Position numbers and translations under genes: made by a program. The notes beneath the pieces were generated by a model. That model worked only from the letters and a program-made list of their open reading frames with translations, did no database searches and had not been told where the DNA came from. From Planococcus salinus (GTDB taxonomy: Bacteria; Bacillota; Bacilli; Bacillales_A; Planococcaceae): a stretch of 64,000 bases of DNA. The stretch spans positions 1-64,000 of the forward strand of contig NZ_RIAX01000009.1 in assembly GCF_003719725.1 (NCBI RefSeq). The letters are read 5' to 3'. Positions 26,613 through 35,490 of the stretch are shown here, one piece after another (the first letter of the stretch is position 1; each line of letters opens with the position of its first letter).

Positions 26613-26651
26613 AAAAAAGCAAAAAGGACCGATATGGCCCTTTTTGCTTTC
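26613..26651 (+). terminator. Terminator after the CPBP gene
   Basis: An AGCAAAAAGG/CCTTTTTGCT stem with inner CC/GG is followed by T residues. Confidence 0.8.
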
Positions 26652-26696
26652 TTGTTGCCTACTCTGCTCCATTGTTCTGTATTTCTTCAGTAGGAG

Positions 26697-26730
26697 AAGA
26701 AGAAACTTCCCCTGGTTGAAGTTTCTTCTT
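26697..26730. repeat. Inverted repeat near the cupin 3' end
   Basis: AAGAAGAAACTTC and its complement form a 13-bp stem with an 8-nt loop. The position fits a terminator for the minus-strand cupin gene, but no clear T run follows. Confidence 0.5.
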
Positions 26731-26786
26731 GAGCCGCCTCGTCCAATCCCTCAGGGTGTCGTGCAGAATGGCCGCCTTACCTTGTT

Positions 26787-27281
26787 TCACCCCAGTATTT
26801 CAATTCCGTATTTCTGTGCAGTTGCAGTAAGTTTGTCCATATCAAATTCGCCATCAACCTCAACAGATTCCGGCGGTAATTTATATTCCTCGGCTGGTAA
26901 ACTTCGTTCAATGAAAAACTGTTCTCCTCCGGCAGGCGTAAACATGCTCAGCACTTTTGCAGGCGAATCCCCTCCAACTTGGTATTTGTGCTTGATGTGA
27001 CGCGGCACATAAATACAAGTTCCCGGTACTCCTTTGATTGTTTTTTCGCCGATGGTAAATGTCATTTCGCCTTCCAGAACATAATACGTGAGTTCTTCAT
27101 TGTTTCGCACATGTAAAGGCGATTCACATCCCGGCGGGTGCAGTTCTTCGATCAGACTGAATGCACCATTCGTGTCTTCGCCGGTCGCTTTCACTTCCAG
27201 TAAGGTGACTCTGAACCAATAGGCGTCGCCTTCTCCATGCGCAACCGAAAATGCGTTATTCATTCGCTGTACCACTTTCAT
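26787..27281 (-). CDS. Cupin-domain protein
   Basis: This is a protein of about 164 residues with a single cupin barrel. Motif 1 is PPGCESPLHVRNNEELTYYV, containing the metal-binding His/Glu positions, and motif 2 is VPRHIKHKYQV. The natural substrate is unknown. GGGAGG lies just 2 nt before the ATG at 27281 and 8 nt before an in-frame GTG two codons later, so the exact start is unsure. The open frame extends further upstream with a remnant of a second cupin gene. Confidence 0.8.
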   Translation of the reverse strand: MKVVQRMNNAFSVAHGEGDAYWFRVTLLEVKATGEDTNGAFSLIEELHPPGCESPLHVRNNEELTYYVLEGEMTFTIGEKTIKGVPGTCIYVPRHIKHKYQVGGDSPAKVLSMFTPAGGEQFFIERSLPAEEYKLPPESVEVDGEFDMDKLTATAQKYGIEILG

Positions 27282-27379
27282 TACCTCCCGATTTTTTGGG
27301 ATTGAATAAAGCATACGGCATTTCTGCATCATATCAGTAATGGGGTGCTGCGAGCATAGTGGCTTTGGCATACGTCCTC

Positions 27380-27420
27380 CCGGAAATTCGATAGCGTATT
27401 TCTGGGCAGTCGCCAAAATT
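27380..27420 (-). pseudogene. Remnant of a duplicated cupin 3' end
   Basis: The peptide ATAQKYAIEFPGG encoded here is nearly the same as the last residues of the cupin gene itself (ATAQKYGIEILG). This suggests a tandem copy whose body has been deleted, leaving its C-terminal codons. Confidence 0.5.
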
Positions 27421-27884
27421 TTTCAATACCAGGCTAAAGAGCGCCCTGCAACAAAGAAATTTACGCTCATCTCCTTTTCGTGGCGCTGAAAATGCAACGG
27501 TCTTTCATCTTCAACCAAGTGCCAGGAAAACTCCGTCTGCTAAATGTTTGTAAGCCCGAAACCAAAGAAGCTGCGGGCATCACAATATAGAAGAAGCAGC
27601 AGCTTGAAACGGCGGCTTTAGTGCAATTGAGGGGTTTGAATCCCCTTTCTGTTCAAAAATCAGGGATGGACGAAAGCCGGCACTTCTTTTATATGTATAA
27701 ATCTTTTTTCGCGTGAATCACTTATTATAATATCATCGATATATAAATTTTAATAATTATATGACCGATAAATTATTTTTCATTCCACCCACTGAAGATG
27801 ATTGTTTCCTACCTTTTACACCACAAATCCTTGTGCGTTTCAACCGCGTGGTTAAGTAGAAATGACCGATTGAGCACAGGGGAA
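27421..27884. other. Intergenic, nothing recognised
   Basis: This is 464 bp of non-coding, AT-rich sequence. No repeat, RNA element or ORF with an RBS could be supported. Confidence 0.5.
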
Positions 27885-28163
27885 TTATTTACCTCGATCA
27901 GTGGTTTTGTATTTTTCACCTTTGCTGTCATAAGTGATCCATTCACCCACAGGCTCACCTTTTTCAAAATAACCCGACCGCTTTAATGTCCCATCAGCAC
28001 GATACCATTCCCAATAACCCTCCGGCTTATCATCAACCATTTTTCCTTTTGACCAGATCGTTTTTCCATTGGCATGATACTTTATCGTATAGCCGTCAAT
28101 CACTTCAAGGTTCTTTTCCTTAACACCGTTTTCGTGTACCAAGTCACATTTTTCATTCTCCAT
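27885..28163 (-). CDS. YwqK-like MORN-variant repeat protein
   Basis: This 92-residue protein consists of about three MORN-variant units (YHANGKTIWSKGKMVDDKP, GYWEWYRADGTLKRSGYFEKG, GEWITYDSKGE). This matches the YwqK family, whose Bacillus member is described as the antitoxin partner of the YwqJ toxin. No toxin gene is adjacent, so it may be an orphan. CTGGAGG lies about 6 nt before the ATG. Confidence 0.8.
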   Translation of the reverse strand: MENEKCDLVHENGVKEKNLEVIDGYTIKYHANGKTIWSKGKMVDDKPEGYWEWYRADGTLKRSGYFEKGEPVGEWITYDSKGEKYKTTDRGK

Positions 28164-28530
28164 GATTTACCTCCAGACTCATTCAGGATGAGTAGTTTAC
28201 CGTTCACATTTATCACTTTATTATAGTATAAATGGCTCTGAAAATGGGAATAAGCACCATCGTTTTTTGCTCCATAAAAAAAATCTCATAACGGGTGCAG
28301 CATTTTGTTTTTCATCTAAACGTAATCGCGTGGTCTTATCCAGCAGAAAACTTCTGACTGCCTTGCTATTTTCCAATCCTTTTACGGAATAATAAAGACT
28401 GATATTTCGCTTTTTCCATAGTTCAGACTCTTAAACACCTCTTGATCAAATGTTAGGAAGAGAGTTTCCTGCGTTTTATCCGAACTGCGGTAATAGGAAT
28501 CGCGGAAAAGAGAAAATTCCCATTTTTATG
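28164..28530. other. Intergenic, no feature
   Basis: This region holds no supported element. An A/T-rich run at about 28270 precedes it. Confidence 0.4.
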
Positions 28531-28629
28531 GATATACTGTCTCTTGCAGACGAAATACTGGCCAATATGAATGAAATACTGTCTCTTACAGAAAAAATAC
28601 TGGCCACTGGGCATTAAATACCGGCCAAG
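28531..28629. repeat. Degenerate array with 21-nt period (locus 3)
   Basis: Five units share the head AAATACTGGCC or ATACTGTCTCT, followed by variable tails (AATATGAATG, TACAGAAA, ACTGGGCATT). The heads are spaced 21 nt. One frame reads ILSLADE, ILANMNE, ILSLTEK, ILATGH, a heptad-like pattern, but there is no SD. The array lies downstream of the DinB gene. Confidence 0.7.
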
Positions 28630-28767
28630 ATCCCTTGAAATGAAAAAGGCTCCGCATCCGCGAAGCCTTCTTTTAAGGGATTGGAGTTTTTCGCACGGCG
28701 AAAAACATCCGCTGGTGTCCTTGAATTTTGTGTATGGCAGATGCTGAAGCAATGGCACATATTCCTT

Positions 28768-29244
28768 TCACTCCGCTTCTCCCCCGCGCTGAGGCGGCCA
28801 GGCGCCGATGATTTTTCGGGCAAAGACCACTTGCCCGGCATGATACGTATTGTGGAGCACGATGGTTTGCAGACAGTCGGCCCGGGTCTCTTCCCGTCCG
28901 GCAACCACTTGTTCCGATAATTCTTTCCCCGCTTCCTGCTCAGCTTCCTTTAATCCTTTCAGGTAATAGGCAACAGCTGAATCCCATTCATCTTCTGTTT
29001 CCGGCGCCGCCGCAGCCGGCCAGGATTCAGCGTCGGGATCCCCGCTTTTTGGCACTTCCCCCTTGAGAAAATCCAGCATGAAATTCTGCCAATAATTCAT
29101 ATGAAACAATAATTCCCAAACCGAATGCGGGAAATTTCCCGCTTTCTGTCCCGCCTGCTGCCAGTCCAATCCATCAAAAACCGTCGCCGTATCCACGTGC
29201 GCTCCTTCACCGTGCAGACCATTCCAAAAAAACTTCTCGTTCAT
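28768..29244 (-). CDS. DinB-superfamily protein
   Basis: This 158-residue four-helix protein has the metal-ligand pattern of the DinB/YfiT fold: His in LFHMNYWQNF and the pair in LHNTYHAGQ. Such proteins are metal-dependent hydrolases or thiol transferases that use bacillithiol or other low-molecular thiols; this one's substrate is unknown. The start at 29244 is set by GGGAGGG 6 nt upstream. The longer frame upstream is not supported. Confidence 0.8.
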   Translation of the reverse strand: MNEKFFWNGLHGEGAHVDTATVFDGLDWQQAGQKAGNFPHSVWELLFHMNYWQNFMLDFLKGEVPKSGDPDAESWPAAAAPETEDEWDSAVAYYLKGLKEAEQEAGKELSEQVVAGREETRADCLQTIVLHNTYHAGQVVFARKIIGAWPPQRGGEAE

Positions 29245-29420
29245 AAAATCCCTCCCGAATCGTGAATTTCTCTTATTTACCTGTTCTGCGTAATTTGAAA
29301 ACATCCTCTTATTTTTAAATTCAATCTGGTGAATACATTTAAAGAAGTTCACGTCCGAAACGTCAGAAAACGGTTGTGGGATATTCCCGCAGCACGTCCA
29401 ATCTTCTACTAAGGGTTACG

Positions 29421-30742
29421 CTACAGATCCCTCGAAATTTCATTAACAGATTCAGCAAATTTCCCAACCAATTCGTCTACTTCCTCTTTTGTGATGACAA
29501 ACGGTGGCGCAATCAGGACCGTATCCCCCTGATCTCCGTTTATATGGCCTGAACCAGGATAGACAATCAATCCATTTTCAAAACACACCTTTTTAACCTT
29601 TTCCGCCAGTTTCGCTTCAGGTGGAAACGGCGTCTTATTTTCTTGATCGGCTACGAATTCCACGCCTATCATCAAGCCGAGGCCGCGTACGTCCCCAATA
29701 ATGTCTGATGTGGTCTTCACATTTTGGAGTTCTGAGAGTAAGTACTTTCCGATTTCAGAAACATGTTCCACAACATCATACTTCCTCAAATATTTTAAAA
29801 CCATCAAACCTGCCTGCATACTTACTGGATTTCCGATATACGTATGCCCATGTGAAAATTGGCCACTGCCTTCGAAAAAGGTTTTAAAAATAGAATCTTT
29901 TACGATCACGGCAGCAAGAGGTGCATATCCCCCACTTATTCCTTTTCCGCCTGTAATCAAATCCGGAATAAAACCGAAATGTTCGGAAGCAAAATATTTA
30001 CCGGTTCGACCAAAGCCACTCATCACTTCGTCACAGATCAACAGCACATCGTATTGATCACAGATCTCCCGTATTCTTTGATAATAAACGGAGGGGCTGC
30101 AAGAAGCTGCATTGGACGTGCCGGTTACCGGCTCCAACATAAAAGCGGCTACCTGTTCTTCCCCCTGTCGTTTTATTTCTGCTTCCAGTAAATCAGCATA
30201 GTAGATCGGGTCGGCGTCTGGATTTCTGTACCAGTCAGGCGAATCGATATGAGGAAAATCAATAAGCAGCGGTGTATAAGCCATTCTGCGCTTAACATGG
30301 CCACCGGCACTTAATGTTCCCAATGTGTTCCCGTGGTAGCTGGACCAGCGGCCAATTACTTTGTACTTTGAAGGCTTCCCTTTTTCTATAAAATATTGCC
30401 GGGCCATCTTGATAGCCGTTTCGTTTGCCTCTGAACCTCCGGACAGAAAATATACATAATCAAGAGCAGGTGGTGTAATTTCTGAAATCAACGAAGCGTA
30501 TTCCTCCTGCGGCCGATTCCGAAATTGACTGGTATGGGCAAATGACAACTCTTTAACTTGATCCAGAATTCCGGAGATCACTTCTTTATTGCCATGTCCG
30601 ACATTCGATACCAATGCACCGGAGCTTCCGTCAAGATACTTTTCCCGTTTTCGTCGTAAATGTAAATTCCTTCCGCAGTTTGAGCCATTGGATAATCAGT
30701 CATAAGATTCCGGTGAAATACATTGCTGCTGTAACCCGCCAC
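29421..30742 (-). pseudogene. Class III PLP aminotransferase with a frameshift
   Basis: The main frame has all signatures of an omega-transaminase-like class III enzyme: SGGSEANETA, CDEVMSGFGRTG, and DLITGGKGISGGY with the PLP lysine. The N-terminal about 35 residues are in another frame: from GTG 30742 (SD GGGAGGAG) it reads VAGYSSNVFHRNL ... GIYIYDENGK, then shifts. The join is an A4 run at 30640-30643 where one more A restores GKKYLDGSSGALVSNVGHG. Either the gene is inactivated, or the run is a sequencing error or a phase-variable site. Confidence 0.8.
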
Positions 30743-30802
30743 TCGATCTCCTCCCGTTCTCCATAATCGAATTGGACATCACTCGCTTATTCAAACCGTC
30801 CC

Positions 30803-31612
30803 TTACCCCGTATGTCTCAGGAAAAGAGCGTTTCCGTTTTTGATAAACCGCCATACTACCGCGACAAGGAAGATTCCGATGCCCGCCAACAGAACGCCTT
30901 GAATGGCCGTGTCCATGGACGGATTGAGCCGTCCGCTCGTATACGAACTGTAGATTCCAAAGAAAGCCCATGCCAACGGAATCGGAAAGGCGGCGTTTTT
31001 GTACCGCGACAAGTAAAAGAGGACAAATGCGATGGCCAGCCCCAATACGATCATCGTCCAGACAGAATCGGAAATGCCGAATCCATTCCATTCCAGCTGC
31101 ACTAAAAACAACGAGATATTGACGATGGTTGCGATGAACACCCAGGAACCATAGAAGGTGAAACTGAGTCCTGCCAAAGTGGAAGGAAACTCAAAGCGAT
31201 TTTTGTAGATCCGTTCCACGATGATGAGCAGGGAGAACAGCATGCCAAAAATCAGCAGCGTTGAGATGCCCAACCGTTCATACGAAAAAGCAACAATCCA
31301 CCCCATATTGCAGAGAGAACTCACGATGAACAAAGGTGAAATCAACAGCACCAGCCTGCTGATGTTCCGGTTTTTCCTTTTTACAAATAGATAAATCAGC
31401 GTAATCAGCAGCAAACTGTAAATGACGCCCCAAATCGAAAACGTGAAAGGTGCCGGAGAGATGAGCGTCGTGTATTTATCGGAGATGTCCCCCTGACTTT
31501 GACCATTAAAAAACCCTGAAGACCCGAGATAGTTTACGCCGAGCGTTAAAAAATAAAAAACCAGGTTCAAAATCGTGAACACCTTTGCTTTCTTCAGCGT
31601 GTTTTCATCCAT
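30803..31612 (-). CDS. TspO-related tryptophan-rich membrane protein
   Basis: This 269-residue protein has about eight helices. The FSIWGVIYSLL motif and the repeated Gly/Trp pattern (GWIVAFSYERLG, WAFFGIYSSY) fit the TspO/MBR-related group found in Bacillales, longer than the five-helix TspO. The ligand is unknown. AAAGGATG precedes the ATG at about 10 nt. Confidence 0.75.
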   Translation of the reverse strand: MDENTLKKAKVFTILNLVFYFLTLGVNYLGSSGFFNGQSQGDISDKYTTLISPAPFTFSIWGVIYSLLLITLIYLFVKRKNRNISRLVLLISPLFIVSSLCNMGWIVAFSYERLGISTLLIFGMLFSLLIIVERIYKNRFEFPSTLAGLSFTFYGSWVFIATIVNISLFLVQLEWNGFGISDSVWTMIVLGLAIAFVLFYLSRYKNAAFPIPLAWAFFGIYSSYTSGRLNPSMDTAIQGVLLAGIGIFLVAVVWRFIKNGNALFLRHTG

Positions 31613-31825
31613 AACGATTTCATCCTTTCGTTAGCTATTTTTCTTTCAATCTTTTTTTCCAATGAATATTCCTCTGCTGAGCAACATAAGACGCTTACCG
31701 GCTGATAGCTGCTCTCCGCTTACTTGTTATAAATAACTCTCCTTCATTATCTCTTCCCGAATTGGCTTTGCGGCAAAACTGCTTTCCTGTGAAACCCCTG
31801 CCAAAGAGATGGATAAAACGAAAAA
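31613..31825. other. Intergenic, no feature seen
   Basis: This is non-coding sequence upstream of the TspO-like gene. It must hold its promoter. Confidence 0.5.
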
Positions 31826-31859
31826 GACACACCCGCGCTTGTGCTCCAGCGGGTGTGTC
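31826..31859 (-). terminator. Terminator for the YfiT gene
   Basis: GACACACCCGC and its complement (11 bp) flank a 12-nt loop. TTTTTCGTTTT follows on the minus strand. Its arm and flank recur at 60601-60662. Confidence 0.85.
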
Positions 31860-31924
31860 CTGGTATGGAATATGAATTGTCTATTCAGAATCGGTCAGAT
31901 GTGCTTTTCAGCCGGGGATGCAAC

Positions 31925-32434
31925 TCAATTCCCTAAAGCAATCTTTATGTGCTCCAAATGATGCTCTTCGTGCCAGCACAGTTTTGCAAGCTTCGTCGCG
32001 ACGCTGATTTCACCGTTCGTTTCGTGGGTGAAGACGCGGCCCAAGTGCTCGTCCGTCAAATTTTTCCCAAGTGCGACGATCCGTTCGTTCAGCCCTTCCA
32101 GCATTCGGATTGAACTTTCCACCGGTAATTCGTTGTCCGGCAGCTCCGTCCATTTTTCCTGATCAAACGCGGGAACCGTCGGATTGTCATCGGTCAAAGC
32201 CAGTTTCAGGCGCTGATACATATTGAGCTGCGAATCCGCAATATGATGCACAAGCTGGCGCACAGTCCAGCTGCCTTCCCTGTACTTTTCGGCCAATTGC
32301 TCATTACTCAATCCATCAACTACTTCCCGCAGCCGCATCGTGTAACTGCCGATTTTTTCGAGCCACTCCTGGATATGTTCAGCTGTCACGTTGTCGGGAA
32401 CCTGCAATTCTCCAATAGGAAATTTCACATTCAT
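31925..32434 (-). CDS. YfiT/BstA-type metal-dependent hydrolase
   Basis: This is a 169-residue DinB-fold protein. The family signature of YfiT (FPIGELQVP at the N-terminus, HHIADSQLNMYQR, and HEEHHLEHI at the C-terminus) supplies the His ligands for a metal ion. Members include bacillithiol transferases. GAAAGAGG is located about 7 nt before the ATG, and a hairpin terminator follows. Confidence 0.85.
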   Translation of the reverse strand: MNVKFPIGELQVPDNVTAEHIQEWLEKIGSYTMRLREVVDGLSNEQLAEKYREGSWTVRQLVHHIADSQLNMYQRLKLALTDDNPTVPAFDQEKWTELPDNELPVESSIRMLEGLNERIVALGKNLTDEHLGRVFTHETNGEISVATKLAKLCWHEEHHLEHIKIALGN

Positions 32435-32667
32435 CTTTTCAACCTCTTTCCTTATCCGTATTTGTGGGCGATCTTAGTAACGCCAAATATACCAATGGGG
32501 TCTGATTTTGTAAACCGGCACCTTGTGCAGCCTTCGGAAACCCCGAATCATTGTCGTCACCGGTTTCGCCCTGTTCCATAGAAATGAATGCACCTGTACC
32601 CAAAATCAGATCCAAAGAAGAAAATTCCGAAGACATTCTTCAGTGGGTGCGATGCGTAGCCCTGGCC

Positions 32668-33342
32668 TTAACGTTTCTTCGCACAATAGATTTTCCTGCC
32701 TGGCAACTCCAGACAATTCAGCTGTCGGCCGTAAGCCGCACCTCCGTCTATCCCGATGATTCCGTTGTCACCAAAATAGACATTGTCATCGCTTGCCCCT
32801 CCTAGCAGGAACGCCGGTGTATGGCCAAAGACAACCGTTTTCTCGCCCGAATAGGCTGTATGAAATTCCTCGCGGATCCATATCAATACAGACGGGTCTG
32901 TCTCTTGAACCGGCACGCCCGGCTGAACGCCCGCATGCACAAAAATAGTATCATCCGTCTCATGGTAATAGCCCATTTCGTTAATGAAATCGACGTGTTC
33001 CCAAAAGACAGCTGCCGACGGAAACGTCATGTCTTTTATAGATGAATCGTAGCTCTTCAGCGTCGAGAGCGCCCCGTTTCTTGCCCAGTTCCTCTTCGCG
33101 CCGGGTTCCTCATTTGCGGCGTCCAGCATCATCTGGTCGTGGTTGCCCCTCAATACAATAGCTCCCCGCTTTTTCAATTCGACGACCCGCTCCAAAACCC
33201 CTTTTGAATTCGGACCGCGATCCACATAATCCCCCAGTAAAATCAGCTGGTCTTTGGCGGTGTCATATTCCGCTTTTTCCAGAAGCTCCTCAAAAAGCCC
33301 AAGTTCTCCGTGAATATCACTGATGGCCAATGTTCTTTTCAT
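32668..33342 (-). CDS. Metallophosphoesterase (PPP-type)
   Basis: This is a 224-residue phosphoesterase of the serine/threonine phosphatase branch. Signature motifs are SDIHGELG (GDxHG-like), LLGDYVDRGPNS, LRGNHDQMM, FVHAGV and VFGHTP. All metal ligands (D, H, D, N, H, H) are present. It may act on phosphoproteins or Ap4A-like nucleotides. The ATG at 33342 is 9 nt after GAGGGG. The frame extends three codons further (to 33351) without support. Confidence 0.85.
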   Translation of the reverse strand: MKRTLAISDIHGELGLFEELLEKAEYDTAKDQLILLGDYVDRGPNSKGVLERVVELKKRGAIVLRGNHDQMMLDAANEEPGAKRNWARNGALSTLKSYDSSIKDMTFPSAAVFWEHVDFINEMGYYHETDDTIFVHAGVQPGVPVQETDPSVLIWIREEFHTAYSGEKTVVFGHTPAFLLGGASDDNVYFGDNGIIGIDGGAAYGRQLNCLELPGRKIYCAKKR

Positions 33343-33544
33343 CGTGTGCACCCCTCTGCTCAGATTCTTCCGAAACTGCTCATAACCGTCCAGCTTTATT
33401 TAAAAGAAATCTGTTCTCTTGTAAACCGACTTCTTTCACTTATTGCTACTGTTAATCCTTGTATTCCTTTTTGCCTGATAAAAATGCCCCCCGGATTAAA
33501 TTTCGGTTCCCCGGTTGTATCAACCGTTATTGCATGATAAATTG

Positions 33545-33564
33545 TAGAATGACCGTTATATCTA
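33545..33564. promoter_or_regulatory. TetR-type operator candidate (site 1)
   Basis: TAGAATGACCGTTATATCTA lies 22 nt before the TetR-family start. It matches site 2 at 34137-34156 in 16 of 20 positions. Both have TAGA/TCTA ends and a central CG. Confidence 0.65.
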
Positions 33565-33585
33565 TAAAAATGGGGGTATTGAACA

Positions 33586-34104
33586 ATGAGCACGAAAAAA
33601 GAGGATTTACTTATTGCTGCAGAGCGGCTCTTTTACCGCCACGGCTTTCATGCCATTGGCTTGAAAGCGATTGTTCAGGAAGCAGGCGTCGCCCTTATGA
33701 CCTTGTATAATCATTTTAATTCGAAAGATGAATTGATTTTAAGTATTTTAACCAGAAGAGAACAAGCTTATTTTGCTTATCTGGAGCAAGCCACACAAGA
33801 ATCAACGGGTTCCGTCGCCTTACGTCTTGCATCCGGCCATTTGCGTTGGTTAAAAGACAATTCCTCCAATGGCTGCTTGTTTTTGCGTGCAAAAGAAGAA
33901 TTCACGAGTGAGCCGGATCACCCGATTGTCCAGAAAGTCACTGTCCATAAAGAAAACCAGAAAAAGTTTTTCCAGGCGAACGGACTTACGCCCACCCAAG
34001 CGGTTCAGTTATCCCTCCTGTTTGAAGGGTCCACTTCTTTGGCTGAAACGACAGCGATGGATGACGTCGAAAATGCCTTGGTGTCGATGGTGAAGCATGT
34101 ATAA
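33586..34104 (+). CDS. TetR/AcrR-family repressor
   Basis: This 172-residue regulator has an N-terminal TetR HTH (residues about 8-54; GLKAIVQEAGVALMTLYNHFNSKDEL is split between the turn and the recognition helix). A variable helical ligand domain follows. It lies just upstream of an MFS exporter gene. Operator-like 20-mers sit in front of both genes, suggesting that it represses itself and the exporter until an inducer binds. TGGGGG is placed about 10 nt before the ATG. Confidence 0.88.
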   Translation: MSTKKEDLLIAAERLFYRHGFHAIGLKAIVQEAGVALMTLYNHFNSKDELILSILTRREQAYFAYLEQATQESTGSVALRLASGHLRWLKDNSSNGCLFLRAKEEFTSEPDHPIVQKVTVHKENQKKFFQANGLTPTQAVQLSLLFEGSTSLAETTAMDDVENALVSMVKHV

Positions 34105-34127
34105 GTAAGTGGTTCGCTTACTTTTTT
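34103..34127 (+). terminator. Terminator of the tetR gene
   Basis: An AAGTAAG/CTTACTT stem with a 7-nt loop is followed by TTTTTT. It overlaps the tetR stop. Confidence 0.75.
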
Positions 34128-34136
34128 GGCTAAAAA

Positions 34137-34156
34137 TAGAGTGATCGATCTATCTA
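34137..34156. promoter_or_regulatory. TetR-type operator candidate (site 2)
   Basis: TAGAGTGATCGATCTATCTA is palindromic in 16 of 20 positions with a perfect GATCGATC centre. It sits 20 nt upstream of the MFS start and corresponds to site 1. Confidence 0.7.
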
Positions 34157-34176
34157 ATTAAAGGAGGTTGAAATCC

Positions 34177-35328
34177 ATGTGGAAAACAGTTTTGCCTGGC
34201 ATCGCCATGATTGCTGTCACTTATGCATTGGCCAGATACAGTTTTGGTTTGTTCCTGCCCGAAATCAGCACCGCGCTAAACCTATCCGAAGGTCAAGCGG
34301 GAGTGGTCGGTTCGGCAGCTTATATCGCCTATACTCTTGCCTTGGTGACGGCATCTGTCTTTATCCGAAAGTTCAGTGCACGCCCCATCGTTTTGCTATC
34401 AGGAGCTACCGCCTTTATCGGTATGCTGGGAATGGCGGCGTCTCACAACTTTTATGCACTGGCAGTCAGTGCATTTGTCGCTGGACTGGGAAGCGGCTGG
34501 GTGTCTCCCGCTTTCAGCCAAGTCGTGACGCAGTCTCTTGCCGCTGACTTGAAGGACAAAGGAAACACATGGATCAATACCGGCACAAGCTTCGGGGTTG
34601 TCATTACCGGTCCTGTCGCTTTGATGTTTTCCGAACATTGGCGCTGGGGCTATGTGCTGTTTGCTGCTTTTGCATTCGTCACTTATTGGTGGAACGCCCG
34701 GGTAATCGAGAGTCGAAAACAGGAAACAAGTGCCACCTCCAATGATCAGTTTAAGTTCAGTTCATTCGCACAAGTGCGTTTCATGGTTCTGGCTGCTACA
34801 GGCATCGGCTTCGGTTCTTCTATTTATTGGACCTTTTCAAGAAGCTACCTGACTGCCGTGCACGATTTCTCGGTGAATGAAAGCATCATCTTTTGGATTG
34901 TCATGGGAGCAGCCGGCATCATCGGTGGCCTTGCGGGTGCGCTTATCCGATCCATTGGGCTTTCGTGGTCCTACCGCCTCGGGGTTTTGGTGGTCACAGC
35001 CTCTCTTGTCTGCCTGACCATTCCTTATTCAGCCGCCATTTTTCTGTCGGCTGGTTTCTTTGGCATATCGTTTATTTTCATGACCGGCTTGTTTATTGTC
35101 TGGGGGACCCGTCATTTTCCAACTACCCCTGCCGTCGGCGTGAGCTTATCTTTTTTCGCCTTAGGCATCGGTCAATCGATCGGGTCTGCAGTGGCGGGCG
35201 TCTTAATCGAAGAAATGTCCTATACTTTTGCCTTTTTGGCGTTCGCCTTGGTCGCATTGCTGTTCATCTTCTGTAGAACCGCTGCCACCCCTGTCTCTTC
35301 AACCGAGTACGCCGTGCATAAAGTGTAA
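34177..35328 (+). CDS. MFS transporter
   Basis: This is a 383-residue, 12-helix major facilitator. An early RYSFGLFLPEIS motif, a Gly-rich AGLGSGWVSPAF stretch (helix 4) and GIGQSIGSAVAGVL near the end support a drug/metabolite exporter, perhaps of the YbfB/CynX type. The TetR gene and its operators precede it. AAAGGAGG lies 7 nt before the ATG at 34177. The substrate is unknown. Confidence 0.85.
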   Translation: MWKTVLPGIAMIAVTYALARYSFGLFLPEISTALNLSEGQAGVVGSAAYIAYTLALVTASVFIRKFSARPIVLLSGATAFIGMLGMAASHNFYALAVSAFVAGLGSGWVSPAFSQVVTQSLAADLKDKGNTWINTGTSFGVVITGPVALMFSEHWRWGYVLFAAFAFVTYWWNARVIESRKQETSATSNDQFKFSSFAQVRFMVLAATGIGFGSSIYWTFSRSYLTAVHDFSVNESIIFWIVMGAAGIIGGLAGALIRSIGLSWSYRLGVLVVTASLVCLTIPYSAAIFLSAGFFGISFIFMTGLFIVWGTRHFPTTPAVGVSLSFFALGIGQSIGSAVAGVLIEEMSYTFAFLAFALVALLFIFCRTAATPVSSTEYAVHKV

Positions 35329-35490
35329 CTCATGAATGGTCTCTGTATGTTGCACAATTCCCAAACTAAATCACTGCCTTTTGCTTTCCCGTCTTCAATG
35401 CTGATTATAATTGCCTTGAAGTACATACCGAAATGAATGATATACTGGACTATAGTGGAAATATTGCATAAAGGAGATACGGGGTTATTT

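Noticed and set aside
32439-32636. 65-codon minus-strand ORF between YfiT and the phosphoesterase
   Set aside because: Poor start context and no recognisable protein features.
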